A stretch of 64,000 nt of DNA from CAMLJR01 sp964631955 (GTDB taxonomy: Bacteria > Pseudomonadota > Gammaproteobacteria > Pseudomonadales > CAMLJR01). This document shows, in pieces, positions 8,603 through 17,313 of this stretch. The position numbers and the translations under genes were made by a program. Under the pieces are notes generated by a model. It had not been told where the DNA came from, did not search any database, and was given only the letters and a program-made list of their open reading frames with translations. The DNA lies in assembly GCA_964631955.1 (NCBI GenBank), contig CAZWBA010000013.1, positions 33,929-97,928 on the forward strand. The letters run 5' to 3'. How positions within the stretch are numbered: the first letter of the stretch is position 1; each line of letters opens with the position of its first letter.

Positions 8603-8961
8603 TGAATGACCTCCAATGCTCTATCCCCACTTGCGGAAATGCGATTACGAATGGCGCGATTTAAAATGATGCAGCCCTGCGATGCATTGCCCGGGTTTTT
8701 GATGCTATCGCCATGAATTAAAAAACCATTACGCCCTCTGGCATTATGTCCAACTGGTGTTAAGCGCATCGTAATTGGACCTTTTTCAGGGTGATCTCCC
8801 GGAATACCGATGGTGTAAGCTCCGCGAGGTATAGGTCCAACATTTCGTTGTTGCTCAGCCCCTGGATTATTTTTTCCCACCCCAGCTCCCGAGTATCCCA
8901 TTGCTATCGGCTGTCCATTCTGTGTTAAACGACCGGTGCTTTGACTGTATTGCCAAGTCAT
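8599..8961 (-). CDS. Tlde1-like (DUF2778) L,D-transpeptidase-fold toxin
   Basis: This 120-residue protein has the DUF2778/Tlde1 layout: an N-terminal WQYSQSTGRL segment, GPIPRGAYTIG, then GFLIHGD with His83 and ASQGCIIL with Cys97, which fits the His/Cys active site of YkuD-like L,D-transpeptidases. Known Tlde1 proteins are type VI secretion effectors that trim or exchange D-amino acids on peptidoglycan stems in the target periplasm. No signal peptide is visible, as expected for a secreted effector. No T6SS structural gene, VgrG or PAAR gene is nearby, so this is an orphan cargo locus. AAGGAAG precedes the ATG. A probable immunity gene overlaps its end. Confidence 0.8.
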   Translation of the reverse strand: MTWQYSQSTGRLTQNGQPIAMGYSGAGVGKNNPGAEQQRNVGPIPRGAYTIGIPGDHPEKGPITMRLTPVGHNARGRNGFLIHGDSIKNPGNASQGCIILNRAIRNRISASGDRALEVIQ

Positions 8962-9129
8962 TTCGTCTTCCTTGAAATAATTGAGTGTCGAAGCAGATTA
9001 CTTGAACACCAAATTCCACACGGATAAATAGCTCACAAAAATATATTTGCAGTTAAAATAATTGTTCCGTTAAAAGATTTCTGCCGCCTCTCACACTCTA
9101 ACGTTATTCACAAATTACTTTGAATATAA

Positions 9130-9921
9130 TTATAACGAAACATCCCCACTCAACTGATTCGACAAATTCTTCGCCGACACCAGCAGCGCTTCCTGCAATT
9201 GCGGCAGGCCATTTCTTTTCAGCGCGCTGCCTATGCCAATCGCAACGAGTGCGTGACTTAATTTCGCGCGTGTTTTCCACACGGGTACAGCGACAACGGT
9301 GACGCCGGAAATATAATTTCCAACATCGACTGCAAAGCCCTGCGCACGCGTTTGTGCGATTTGCTCTTTCCATTCTTCGAAGGTCGGCGGCTCGTCCCAG
9401 CGCAAGGTTTTAAAACGCTGTTCGATTTCTTTTTCCGAAAAATTTCCGAACGCGGCAAGGCAGCGGCCCGTTGCGCTGATCAACGCGGGGAAGCGGCTGC
9501 CGACCTGCGCGCTGATCTGAAAATTGTTGCCGAGTTGCGACGTGGCGACGACGACCATGTGTTCGAGGCCGACGATTTGCACACCGAGCATCGACACTTC
9601 GAAATTCTGGCTGATGCGATCGAGCACCGGTTGTGCGACGTCGGTGAAGTCATTGCGGCGCAACCAGTGGCGCGCGAGCGTGAGCACGCCGGCTTCGAGC
9701 GAATAACGTTTCGTATCGGGATCGAATGCGACCAGTTCTTCCGTGACCAGCGCACGCAGCACATACAAACAGGTGCTCGGCACGAGATTAAGGGTGCGTG
9801 CAATCGGTTGCAGGCCGAGCGGTGTGTCACTTTTGCCGAGCAAACGCAGAATCGCGGCGGCGCGGGCGATGGCGGGGGCTTTGTTTTCCCTGATCGGGTT
9901 CTGTTCTATGGCGGTATCCAT
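9130..9921 (-). CDS. IclR-family transcriptional regulator
   Basis: This 263-residue protein has an N-terminal winged helix (residues about 17-75, with LGLQPIARTLNLVPSTCLYVL as the recognition region) and a C-terminal GAF-like effector domain. The RCLAAFGNFSEKEIEQRF stretch is typical of the family. IclR regulators often control degradation of aromatic or other organic acids. It diverges from the acyl-CoA ligase gene, and a 21-bp palindrome sits in the shared promoter region. GGAG precedes the ATG. Confidence 0.9.
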   Translation of the reverse strand: MDTAIEQNPIRENKAPAIARAAAILRLLGKSDTPLGLQPIARTLNLVPSTCLYVLRALVTEELVAFDPDTKRYSLEAGVLTLARHWLRRNDFTDVAQPVLDRISQNFEVSMLGVQIVGLEHMVVVATSQLGNNFQISAQVGSRFPALISATGRCLAAFGNFSEKEIEQRFKTLRWDEPPTFEEWKEQIAQTRAQGFAVDVGNYISGVTVVAVPVWKTRAKLSHALVAIGIGSALKRNGLPQLQEALLVSAKNLSNQLSGDVSL

Positions 9922-9962
9922 ATCGGCTCCGTTTATTGGGGTGCACTGTGCTTTCGTTCAAT

Positions 9963-9983
9963 ATATAGAATGCCATTCTATAT
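9963..9983. promoter_or_regulatory. 21-bp palindrome, probable IclR operator
   Basis: ATATAGAATG and CATTCTATAT are perfect 10-base arms around a single central C. The element lies 42 bases before the iclR-type start and 149 bases before the ligase start, a good position for autoregulation and control of the divergent operon. Confidence 0.6.
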
Positions 9984-10131
9984 TTACAACAAAAATCTTT
10001 TGCGGCATGATGGGCGTCCGCTTAATCAAGGTGCCTCGATAGCTCGGCGCCTCGCGAAAAATTCAAAATCAATGGCCCGATCAGCCGGGCCGAATCAATG
10101 GCAAATTAGTGGAAAGCCTGGTGGTGGTTTG

Positions 10132-11700
10132 ATGGCAAAGCTCACCGATTACACGTCCTACGCAGATGCCCAGAAATACGCGAAGCGCGAAGCGCTGTGG
10201 GATCTGTTCGATGGCGATCAAGAACACTTCAACATCGCGCACGAATGTATTACGCGCCATGCCGATGGCTCGGGCCGCGCTGCGGTACGCATTGCGCGCG
10301 CCGACGGCACCGATGAAATTCTGAGTTTCGATACGCTCTCCGCTGGCTCCGCGCGTTTCGCGCACTGGCTCGATGCCGAGGGTGTGCAGAAGGGCGAACG
10401 CATCGCGTTCATGCTTGAGCCATCCCTACCGTTTTATGTGTGCTTATTCGGTGCGATGCAGACAGGCGCGATTTCAGTGCCGCTGTTTACGTTGTTCGGA
10501 CCCGATGCCTTGCGTCTGCGTATCGACGATTGCAAACCATCGATTCTGATTACGAATGCCGAGAAAGCCGAACTCGTGCAAGGCCGCGAAGGTCTGCGCG
10601 TAATCGTCGCCGATCAAAGCCTGCTCGATGAAATCGCGAAGTATCCCGCGACATACCAGCCGAAAACCTCGGCGAGCGATCTCGCGGTATTCCAGTACAC
10701 GTCGGGCACGACGCGCGAATTACCCGCTGCGGTGAAACACACGCACAAAGCGGTGATGACGCTGATGTTCGCCGCGCTGTACGGTTCGGGTATTCGTCCG
10801 GGCGATGAGTTTTTCTGTCCGTCATCGCCGGCATGGGGTCACGGTTTGTGGCACGGCACGCTGGCGCCGCTCGCGCTCGGTGTATCCACCGGCACCTTCG
10901 CGGGGAAATTCGATGCAGTGCGTTTGATGAAAGGCCTGCAGGATTTCAAAATCACCAATATGTCTGCCGCCGCTACGCATTACCGCATGATGAAAAACAC
11001 CGGTAAGGCTGGCGAATTTAATTTCTTCTTCAAAAAATTATCGTTTACGGGCGAGCCGATCGATCCGGCCACGCTCGAATTCATCGATCAGACTTTCCAC
11101 GTGCCCGCGTGCAGCATGTACGGCACCACCGAAATCGGTGTGGTACTCGTGAATTATCCGGGCGCGGAAGATTACGTCGTCAAACCCGGCTCGCTCGGCA
11201 AACCGATTCCCGGCCTCAAGCTCGAAGTGCATCGTCCCGACGGCACGCAGACCGGCCCGGAAGAAGTCGGCGAGCTGATGCTATGGAAAAAAGATCACTG
11301 GGAAACGACGAAAGATCGCGCACGCGTCGACGCCGAAGGTTATCTGTATCACTGCGGCCGTGCCGACGATGTGATCATTTCCGCCGGCTGGACCATGAGC
11401 GCGGTGGAAATCGAACATACGATGCTCAAGCATCCGGATGTGAAAGAAGTCGGCGTGATCGGCGTGCCCGATGCAACACGCGGCCAGGTCGTGAAGGCAT
11501 TCGTCGTCAGCGACCGTGCACCCGGCGATGAATTCGTCACCGAGCTGCAGAACTTTACGCGCGAAAAATTGAGTCAGCATGAATTTCCGCGCCATGTCGA
11601 ATTTGTGAATGAATTGCCCAAGACTCCGGCCGGCAAAGTTCATCGCAAAGTATTACGCGATCGCGAAGCTGCGAAACTGTTGTCTATCAACAATTCGTAG
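10132..11700 (+). CDS. AMP-forming acyl-CoA synthetase / carboxylate-CoA ligase
   Basis: This 522-residue member of the ANL superfamily activates a carboxylic acid to its CoA thioester with ATP. Visible motifs are the phosphate-binding loop YTSGTTRELPAAVKHTH, the adenine-binding SMYGTTEIG, the hinge region YHCGRADDVI, and the C-terminal catalytic lysine in TPAGKVHRK. The variant loop (TRELP instead of the usual TGxPK) resembles medium-chain or benzoate-type ligases. The open frame extends far upstream across the iclR gene, so the ATG at 10132, preceded by GGTGGTGG, is taken as start. The MaoC-like and CoA-transferase genes follow. The acid substrate is unknown. Confidence 0.9.
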   Translation: MAKLTDYTSYADAQKYAKREALWDLFDGDQEHFNIAHECITRHADGSGRAAVRIARADGTDEILSFDTLSAGSARFAHWLDAEGVQKGERIAFMLEPSLPFYVCLFGAMQTGAISVPLFTLFGPDALRLRIDDCKPSILITNAEKAELVQGREGLRVIVADQSLLDEIAKYPATYQPKTSASDLAVFQYTSGTTRELPAAVKHTHKAVMTLMFAALYGSGIRPGDEFFCPSSPAWGHGLWHGTLAPLALGVSTGTFAGKFDAVRLMKGLQDFKITNMSAAATHYRMMKNTGKAGEFNFFFKKLSFTGEPIDPATLEFIDQTFHVPACSMYGTTEIGVVLVNYPGAEDYVVKPGSLGKPIPGLKLEVHRPDGTQTGPEEVGELMLWKKDHWETTKDRARVDAEGYLYHCGRADDVIISAGWTMSAVEIEHTMLKHPDVKEVGVIGVPDATRGQVVKAFVVSDRAPGDEFVTELQNFTREKLSQHEFPRHVEFVNELPKTPAGKVHRKVLRDREAAKLLSINNS

Positions 11701-11741
11701 CCGCTGCTACCGCTAATTGAATCCGTTAGAGGAGAGACGCT

Positions 11742-12869
11742 ATGTCTAATGCAAAATTCCCGAAAATCACCGAAGAAGGGCTCGACGATCTGCGCAAGCG
11801 CATCGGCGTCAAGATCACCAACACGATTGAGCCGTGGAACTATGAAGCCACGCGCGATGCGATCCGCCATTACGCGCACGGCATCGGCGACAACAACCCG
11901 CTGTGGTGTGATCCCGAATACGCGGCGAAGACCAAGTACGGTTCGCTCGTGGCATTGCCAAGCTTCCTGTTCACCACCAGCCGTATCATCTCCGGCTATT
12001 GCGGCGGCCTCTCCGGCGTTCATGCGATGTGGGCCGGTGCGGACTGGACCTGGCACAAGCCGGTTCTGCGCAACGACACCATCACCACGCAGGCGTATCT
12101 GAAAGATCTCGTCGAACACCAGACCCGTTTCGCGGGCCGCGCGTTCCAGCAGATTTATCACGTCGATTTCTACAACCAGAACGGTGAAATGGTTGCCGAA
12201 GCCGACAGCTGGGTATTCCGTACCGATCGCGACGAAGCGCGCGAGCGCGGCACCAAGTACACCGATGTGAAAGGCAAAGTGGTGCCGTTCACCGACGAGC
12301 AGCTCGCCGAGTTCTACAAACTCTACGAGAACGAAGAAATTCGCGGCGAGAAAACCCGTTACTGGGAAGACGTGAAAGAAGGCGAAGCGTTGCCGGCGAT
12401 GCTGAAAGGCCCGATGACCGTGACCGGCTTCATCTGCTACGCGCAAGGCTGGGGCGGTCTGTATATTCGCGCCAACAAACTCGCGTGGGAAATGCAGCAG
12501 AAGCATCCCGGTACCGGCATCAAAAACCGCTTCAATGTGCCCGATTGTCCTGAGCGCGTGCACTGGGACGAAGCGTTCGCCCTCGAAGTCGGCGCGCCCG
12601 GTGCGTACGACTACGGTCCCGAGCGCTGCTCGTGGCTGACTCACCACGCCACCAACTGGGCGGGCGACGAAGGCTTCCTGCACAAGAGCAAGTGCCAGAT
12701 CCGCCGCCACAATCCGGATGGCGACGTGATCGTGATCAACGGCACCGTCACTCGCAAATTCGTCGAGAATGGCAAGCACTACGTCGAAATCGCGCAGAAA
12801 GCCGAAACGCATCGCGGCGAATTGTCGGCATCGGGCGTATCGATCGTCCAGTTGCCGAGCCGTGGCTAA
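11742..12869 (+). CDS. MaoC / FAS1-like dehydratase-domain protein
   Basis: This 375-residue protein has an N-terminal half like the FAS1-like dehydratase (N-terminal MaoC) domain, with YAHGIGDNNPLWCDPEYA resembling the (R)-hydratase catalytic region. The C-terminal half is a second hot-dog-like unit (THHATNWAGDEGFL). Such double hot-dog proteins hydrate or dehydrate acyl-CoA thioesters. It begins 41 bases after the ligase with GAGGAGAG before the ATG and ends at a terminator, so ligase and dehydratase likely form one operon. Confidence 0.82.
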   Translation: MSNAKFPKITEEGLDDLRKRIGVKITNTIEPWNYEATRDAIRHYAHGIGDNNPLWCDPEYAAKTKYGSLVALPSFLFTTSRIISGYCGGLSGVHAMWAGADWTWHKPVLRNDTITTQAYLKDLVEHQTRFAGRAFQQIYHVDFYNQNGEMVAEADSWVFRTDRDEARERGTKYTDVKGKVVPFTDEQLAEFYKLYENEEIRGEKTRYWEDVKEGEALPAMLKGPMTVTGFICYAQGWGGLYIRANKLAWEMQQKHPGTGIKNRFNVPDCPERVHWDEAFALEVGAPGAYDYGPERCSWLTHHATNWAGDEGFLHKSKCQIRRHNPDGDVIVINGTVTRKFVENGKHYVEIAQKAETHRGELSASGVSIVQLPSRG

Positions 12870-12893
12870 TGGGTAATTGATGTAAGCAATACG

Positions 12894-12925
12894 AAATGGC
12901 TCCTCATTGCAGGGGCCATTTTTTT
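12894..12925 (+). terminator. Rho-independent terminator after the dehydratase gene
   Basis: AAATGGCTCC pairs with GGGGCCATTT (one G-T pair) around a short loop, followed by a run of seven T. Confidence 0.85.
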
Positions 12926-12939
12926 ATCCGCGATATATT

Positions 12940-12961
12940 CCCTCTCCCCAAAGGGAGAGGG
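12940..12961. repeat. Intergenic palindrome CCCTCTCCCCAAAGGGAGAGGG family
   Basis: This is an almost perfect short inverted repeat between the dehydratase terminator and the CoA-transferase. Related copies occur at 18233-18255 and 44589-44611, so it is dispersed. The GGGAGAGGG arm could be mistaken for a ribosome-binding site. Confidence 0.75.
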
Positions 12962-12994
12962 AACATGACGGTGGTTTCGATAAAGGTCATTCGC

Positions 12995-14209
12995 ATGGCG
13001 GAAAATAAAAACTCGACGTGGGCAGGTCCACTGCAAGGTATTCGCGTTCTCGATTTCACGCGCGTGCTGGCGGGACCGTCCGCTGCGCTTGCGCTCGCCG
13101 ATCTCGGCGCCGAAGTCATTAAAATCGAACCGCCGGGAACCGGTGATGAAACGCGTTCGTTTCCGCCGTTTCGCGATGGTGAAAGTCATTATTACCTCGC
13201 CATCAATCGCGGCAAGAAAAGTATCGTTATCGATTTGAAATCCGCCGCGGGCGTCGCGCTCGTGAAAGATCTCGCGGCGAAATGCGATATCGTCATCGAG
13301 AATTATCGTCCCGGCGTAATGGATCGTTTGGGACTCGGTTACGAAACCTTGTCGGCGATCAATCCACGTTTGATTTATTGCGCAATTTCAGGCTTCGGCA
13401 TGAGTGGCCCGCTTAAAGATTTGCCGTCGTTCGATATTGTGCTGCAGGCATTGTCGGGCGCATTGAGTGTGAATGGTGAACCCGGCGGTCTACCGACGAA
13501 ACTCGGCATTCCGCTCGGCGATCTGATCGGCGGCATCAACGGGCCGATCGGAATTCTCGCCGCGTTGCACGAACGCAATGCCACGGGACGCGGTCGTTTA
13601 ATCGATATCAGTTTGATGGATGGCATGCTCGGCATGCTGGGCTACATCGCGCAGCTCGCGTTTTTCACGGGCGAAGATCCGCAGCCGCAGGGTTCGCAGC
13701 ATCCTAACCTGGTGCCCTATGGCGCGTTTCCCGCGAAGGATGGCTCGATCATTGTCGCGTGTCTGACCAACAGTTTCTGGGAACGTATCTGCAGAGCGCT
13801 CGAACATCCCGAATGGATCAGCGATCCGCAATTCGACATGATCGAAAAACGCCGCGATCGCCGCGCGCAGGTGAACGATATGATTGCCGAATTCACGCGG
13901 CAAAAAACCGTGGCTGAACTCGCCGAGATTTTTACGCAATTTGAGGTGCCGCACGCGCCGATTCTCGGCGTGAAAGAAGCGCTCGCGCAGCCGCAGGCCG
14001 TCGCGCGCGACATGGTGGTGGAAACCGAGCACCAAACGCTCGGCAAGATTCCGATCGTGAATCGCTCGATTAAATATGTCGATGCGCCGCAACCGATTCC
14101 GAGCGCGCCGCCCGTGCTCGGCCAGCACACCGATGAAATTCTCAGCGATGTAGTCGGTCTTTCGTCCGAACAGATCGCACAATTGCGTGCATTAAAAATC
14201 ATTAGCTGA
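12995..14209 (+). CDS. CaiB/BaiF-type (family III) CoA-transferase
   Basis: This protein of about 404 residues transfers CoA between organic acids and acyl-CoA esters. Family III marks are the N-terminal GIRVLDFTRVLAGPSAAL segment, GAEVIKIEPPGTGDETR, IENYRPGVMDRLGLGY, and DISLMDGML with the aspartate that forms the acyl anhydride intermediate. Start choice: ATG 12995 follows AAGG at good spacing; ATG 12965 ten codons upstream is possible but lies against the dispersed palindrome. The gene sits in a run of acyl-CoA genes, so it may activate an intermediate without ATP. Confidence 0.9.
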   Translation: MAENKNSTWAGPLQGIRVLDFTRVLAGPSAALALADLGAEVIKIEPPGTGDETRSFPPFRDGESHYYLAINRGKKSIVIDLKSAAGVALVKDLAAKCDIVIENYRPGVMDRLGLGYETLSAINPRLIYCAISGFGMSGPLKDLPSFDIVLQALSGALSVNGEPGGLPTKLGIPLGDLIGGINGPIGILAALHERNATGRGRLIDISLMDGMLGMLGYIAQLAFFTGEDPQPQGSQHPNLVPYGAFPAKDGSIIVACLTNSFWERICRALEHPEWISDPQFDMIEKRRDRRAQVNDMIAEFTRQKTVAELAEIFTQFEVPHAPILGVKEALAQPQAVARDMVVETEHQTLGKIPIVNRSIKYVDAPQPIPSAPPVLGQHTDEILSDVVGLSSEQIAQLRALKIIS

Positions 14210-14291
14210 ATCACTGCCGGTTTCTGTGCGCTGCCAATAAGGAGCAGACGCGGATACAATCGCCTTTTCCGCCACCCCGGAGACGGCGAAC

Positions 14292-15191
14292 TTGAAAACT
14301 TTCTTAAAAATTATCGGCTCACTGCTCGCACTGATTGTCGTAGTGGCATTGATTGGATTCATCTGGCTTTATCGCGACACGCATCGCACACCAAAAGAAG
14401 CTGCGGAGTACGTGGCGCTGGGCAGCTCGTTTGCATCCGGCCCCGGTGTCGGCCGGCAGGACCCCGACAGCCCTCATCTGTGTTTGCGCTCCCTCGATGA
14501 CTACCCGCATCTGCTGGCGCGCAAACGCAATCTGCAACTGCACGATATGACCTGTAGCGCCGCCACGACCAAACATGTTTTGTTCGGCGGACAGTTTTTG
14601 CAGGGGCCGCAAATCGATGCGCTCGATGTCAATACGCGACTCGTTACCCTGACGATTGGCGGCAACGACATTTCATACATGGCCGATTTATTGTTGTGGT
14701 CATGCAGTAGTGGTGCAGATAAATTACCTTTTCTATTGCGGCAAGGTGTCTGCTCGCTACAACCCGATAACAATCTCGATCAAAACCTGGTGGAACTTGC
14801 GACATCGTTGCGAAAGATTGCCGATGCGGTGCGCGAGCGTTCACCCAATGCTCAGCTGTTTTTTATCGATTACATAACGGTATTGCCGGAAACCGGAAAT
14901 TGTCCTGAGCGCATGCCGATTTCCGACGAAGCACTTGAGCGCACCCGAAATGTCGCTGCGCAATTGCACCGCGTCACGGCAGAAGTTGCCCGGCAAAGCG
15001 GCGCCATATTGATTCCGGCAGAGATATCGCGCGGGCACGATGTGTGCTCAAAGGAACCGTGGGTATTTAGCTGGGAATTTGCGTCATCGACTTACGGCTG
15101 GGGACCGATGGCATATCATCCGAATGAAAAAGGGATGCAGGCAATTGCCGACGCCATCGATGCTGCGCTCGATGAAATCATGATTGAATGA
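14292..15191 (+). CDS. Membrane-anchored SGNH/GDSL hydrolase
   Basis: This 299-residue protein has an N-terminal transmembrane or signal segment (residues about 6-27) and an SGNH hydrolase fold. Block I is ALGSSFASGPG with the serine nucleophile, block III is IGGND, and block V near the C-terminus is YHPNEKG with the catalytic His. It is probably an exported esterase or lipase acting in the periplasm. The start is TTG at 14292 after GGAGACGG. It is convergent with the kinase-like gene downstream. Confidence 0.82.
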   Translation: MKTFLKIIGSLLALIVVVALIGFIWLYRDTHRTPKEAAEYVALGSSFASGPGVGRQDPDSPHLCLRSLDDYPHLLARKRNLQLHDMTCSAATTKHVLFGGQFLQGPQIDALDVNTRLVTLTIGGNDISYMADLLLWSCSSGADKLPFLLRQGVCSLQPDNNLDQNLVELATSLRKIADAVRERSPNAQLFFIDYITVLPETGNCPERMPISDEALERTRNVAAQLHRVTAEVARQSGAILIPAEISRGHDVCSKEPWVFSWEFASSTYGWGPMAYHPNEKGMQAIADAIDAALDEIMIE

Positions 15192-15218
15192 CTCAATGAT
15201 TTTACGGGGCGCTTATCG

Positions 15219-15908
15219 TTAAACGAATGGCGCCTCTCCCGCATAAAACCGTCGTGTCAATTCAGCAAAGGCAGCGCCCGATTCTTTATTGAGCGCCGCC
15301 GAAATAATATCGGCGACCTGGCTCGGACTATTCGCATTCGAATCGACGATCAGATCGAAATGCTCGTGCGCAAAAATTTGTTGATATAAAAAATCTGCCA
15401 GGCGTTTGGTATTTTGATTGGCGATTGTCGCCTGATTGCGATCGAGCGAACTAACGATTTTATCGAGGCGCCCATCGATGCGATCAGGAACGACATCGAG
15501 TGGCGGTTTCAGCGCGACAAAAAATACCGGCAGATCGCGAAAATGTGCGATGCAGCTTTGCAACAGCGGCGGTTCGATCGTGGTGATGTGATCCACAATG
15601 TAGTTCTGACCCGAACGCACACCCGCAGCGATCATCGCGTGAAATGCGCTGAACATATCCAGGCCGTAGCGTCCGAGCTTCAAATGGCGCTGGCCGTCGG
15701 GATTCGCCGGATCGTCGAGCACTTTTTGCAAACCTTCGTGCGCACGCGGTCCGCCGTCGACAAATTTGCGCGGCATGACGCCGCCGAGAAACTGGTCGGC
15801 ACCGAAGTGCAGCCACAACGCGTCCTGACGCGCGACGAATTCCTTGCAGGTCGTGGTTTTTCCGCTGCCTGTGGTGCCGGTGATGAGTAGCAATTTTCCC
15901 GTTGTCAT
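15219..15908 (-). CDS. P-loop kinase-like protein (chloramphenicol phosphotransferase-like)
   Basis: This 229-residue protein starts with a Walker A loop, ITGTTGSGKTT (residues 9-19), followed by helical segments of the small P-loop kinase type; FGADQFLGG and VDHITTIEP are the likely acceptor-site and Walker B-like regions. The fold resembles chloramphenicol 3-O-phosphotransferases, but that specificity is not established. The neighbours give no pathway clue. It carries a GAGAAA site before the ATG. Confidence 0.6.
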   Translation of the reverse strand: MTTGKLLLITGTTGSGKTTTCKEFVARQDALWLHFGADQFLGGVMPRKFVDGGPRAHEGLQKVLDDPANPDGQRHLKLGRYGLDMFSAFHAMIAAGVRSGQNYIVDHITTIEPPLLQSCIAHFRDLPVFFVALKPPLDVVPDRIDGRLDKIVSSLDRNQATIANQNTKRLADFLYQQIFAHEHFDLIVDSNANSPSQVADIISAALNKESGAAFAELTRRFYAGEAPFV

Positions 15909-15940
15909 ATTTTTCTCGCGCTAACTATTTTTTTATTCAT

Positions 15941-16005
15941 GTCATTCCCGCGCAGGCGGGAATGACATGCTTAAAGACATGGACTCCCGCCTGCGCGGGA
16001 GTGAC
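15941..16005. repeat. Paired inverted REP-like hairpins, CCCGCGCAGGCGGG family
   Basis: Two facing hairpins: GTCATTCCCGC/GCGGGAATGAC (15941-15966, 4-base loop) and ACTCCCGC/GCGGGAGT (15983-16002). The head-to-head pair looks like a REP doublet (REPIN). A related copy lies at 761-830. Confidence 0.85.
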
Positions 16006-16015
16006 GCACTGAAAA

Positions 16016-16990
16016 TCAGCGTTTGCTCCACGCCTCCGGTCCCGCGCGATGCCAGCGCCGGAATTCCTGAATACCGTAATATTCCTGATCCTCGCCGGCG
16101 GCATTCTTGAACCCGTCGTATTCCCATTGATACAACGACCACCACTGGCCGCGATCGGGAAACAGCATGAATTCGGCGGGCGCCATTTCGCGACCGATGG
16201 CGTGCAATTCGCGACCGAGTTTATCGCGCGCCCTGATTTCGACGGCGCACGGACGCGGGCCGTGGCGTTCGAGCACGCGGCGATGGCCTTCGACGATCGA
16301 TGACATTTCGCCATCGCGAAGAATATATCCCGCGAGCACTTTGGTGGTGTGGCCCGTGGTCGCGTTGGGCGCGAGAATATGAAAGCCGTTTTTGTCGTCG
16401 GCGGTCGACCATGCGTAACCGCCCGGCGGCGATTTTTCGAGAAAACGCGGACCGTGCCCGCCATCGCGAATACCGAAACAATCGACAGCGAATTGTTCGC
16501 CATCGAGTTCCACCGTGCCCTGAATGCGGCCAGGTTGTTCGAAATGCGTTTTGAAGGCACCTTTCAATTGTTCGGGATTCATTGCGTGCATCATGTGCGG
16601 CGGCGCGACGGCGGTGAAAACCAGATTGAGCCTGAACCCTTCGCGATCGTAACCGAGCCGGTATTTTTGCAGCGGTTCGAGCACGCGGATCGACATCGAC
16701 CACGGCGTGACGAAATCGTATTTGTCGTAATCGACTCCAAAACGGCCCTGCGGCAACACGCGCATCGATTGCCAGTCGAAAAAACGAAAATCCCATACAT
16801 GCCGACCCGAGCGATCCCACATCGCGGGCCCGCCCAGCATGCAATTCATATTGGGCCGAAAATGGTTGTAGAAAAAACCGTTGATGCCCCGTTCGGGAAT
16901 CGCCCAGGAAAACCACGAGCTTTCGGTCCAGTACGGATCGTCGGACATATTCAGATGAAAATGATCGAGACTGTCCGCAAGGCTGCTCAT
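16016..16990 (-). CDS. Conserved hypothetical protein, DUF7064/7065-like beta-rich fold
   Basis: This 324-residue, Trp/Tyr-rich protein has no signal peptide. It contains motifs such as SDDPYWTESSWFSW near the N-terminus, DGGHGPRF in the middle and WWSLYQWEYDGF near the C-terminus. The composition is like beta-barrel, AttH/CrtC-like proteins that often accompany steroid or terpenoid degradation genes. That family link is from memory of the pattern and is tentative. A GGGGGA site precedes the ATG. It is divergent from the SDR gene. Confidence 0.55.
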   Translation of the reverse strand: MSSLADSLDHFHLNMSDDPYWTESSWFSWAIPERGINGFFYNHFRPNMNCMLGGPAMWDRSGRHVWDFRFFDWQSMRVLPQGRFGVDYDKYDFVTPWSMSIRVLEPLQKYRLGYDREGFRLNLVFTAVAPPHMMHAMNPEQLKGAFKTHFEQPGRIQGTVELDGEQFAVDCFGIRDGGHGPRFLEKSPPGGYAWSTADDKNGFHILAPNATTGHTTKVLAGYILRDGEMSSIVEGHRRVLERHGPRPCAVEIRARDKLGRELHAIGREMAPAEFMLFPDRGQWWSLYQWEYDGFKNAAGEDQEYYGIQEFRRWHRAGPEAWSKR

Positions 16991-17313
16991 GATTTCCCCC
17001 GATGCGTGGCGTGGATGTCTGTCATCATTCGCCGTCTGTTGTTATTCGCGATGCTTGCGTTTTCGTAACAAGCGCAGTGCGCTTCATTATCAAAAACACC
17101 GATGAATGACACAATCGCACCGCATGAACTGTCGATGGCACGCGTTGCGGAGGTCGATGAACATGAGCTGTTTTTAACTGGTGACATTCGGGTTAAAACA
17201 CCGATAATGACCGGCCTTTCGATCGACCGGATTTCATCATCGCCGCTGCGAAGCGGACGGGAAAAAATCGGTCGCATTCATTCAACGACGTGAATAAAGC
17301 CGGGAGAATTTCG
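16991..17313. other. 323-base divergent intergenic region
   Basis: This gap lies between the hypothetical gene and the SDR gene and must hold both promoters. I see short GACCGG repeats around 17208-17230 that could be part of an operator, but no clear long palindrome, terminator or coding region with a ribosome-binding site. Confidence 0.5.
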
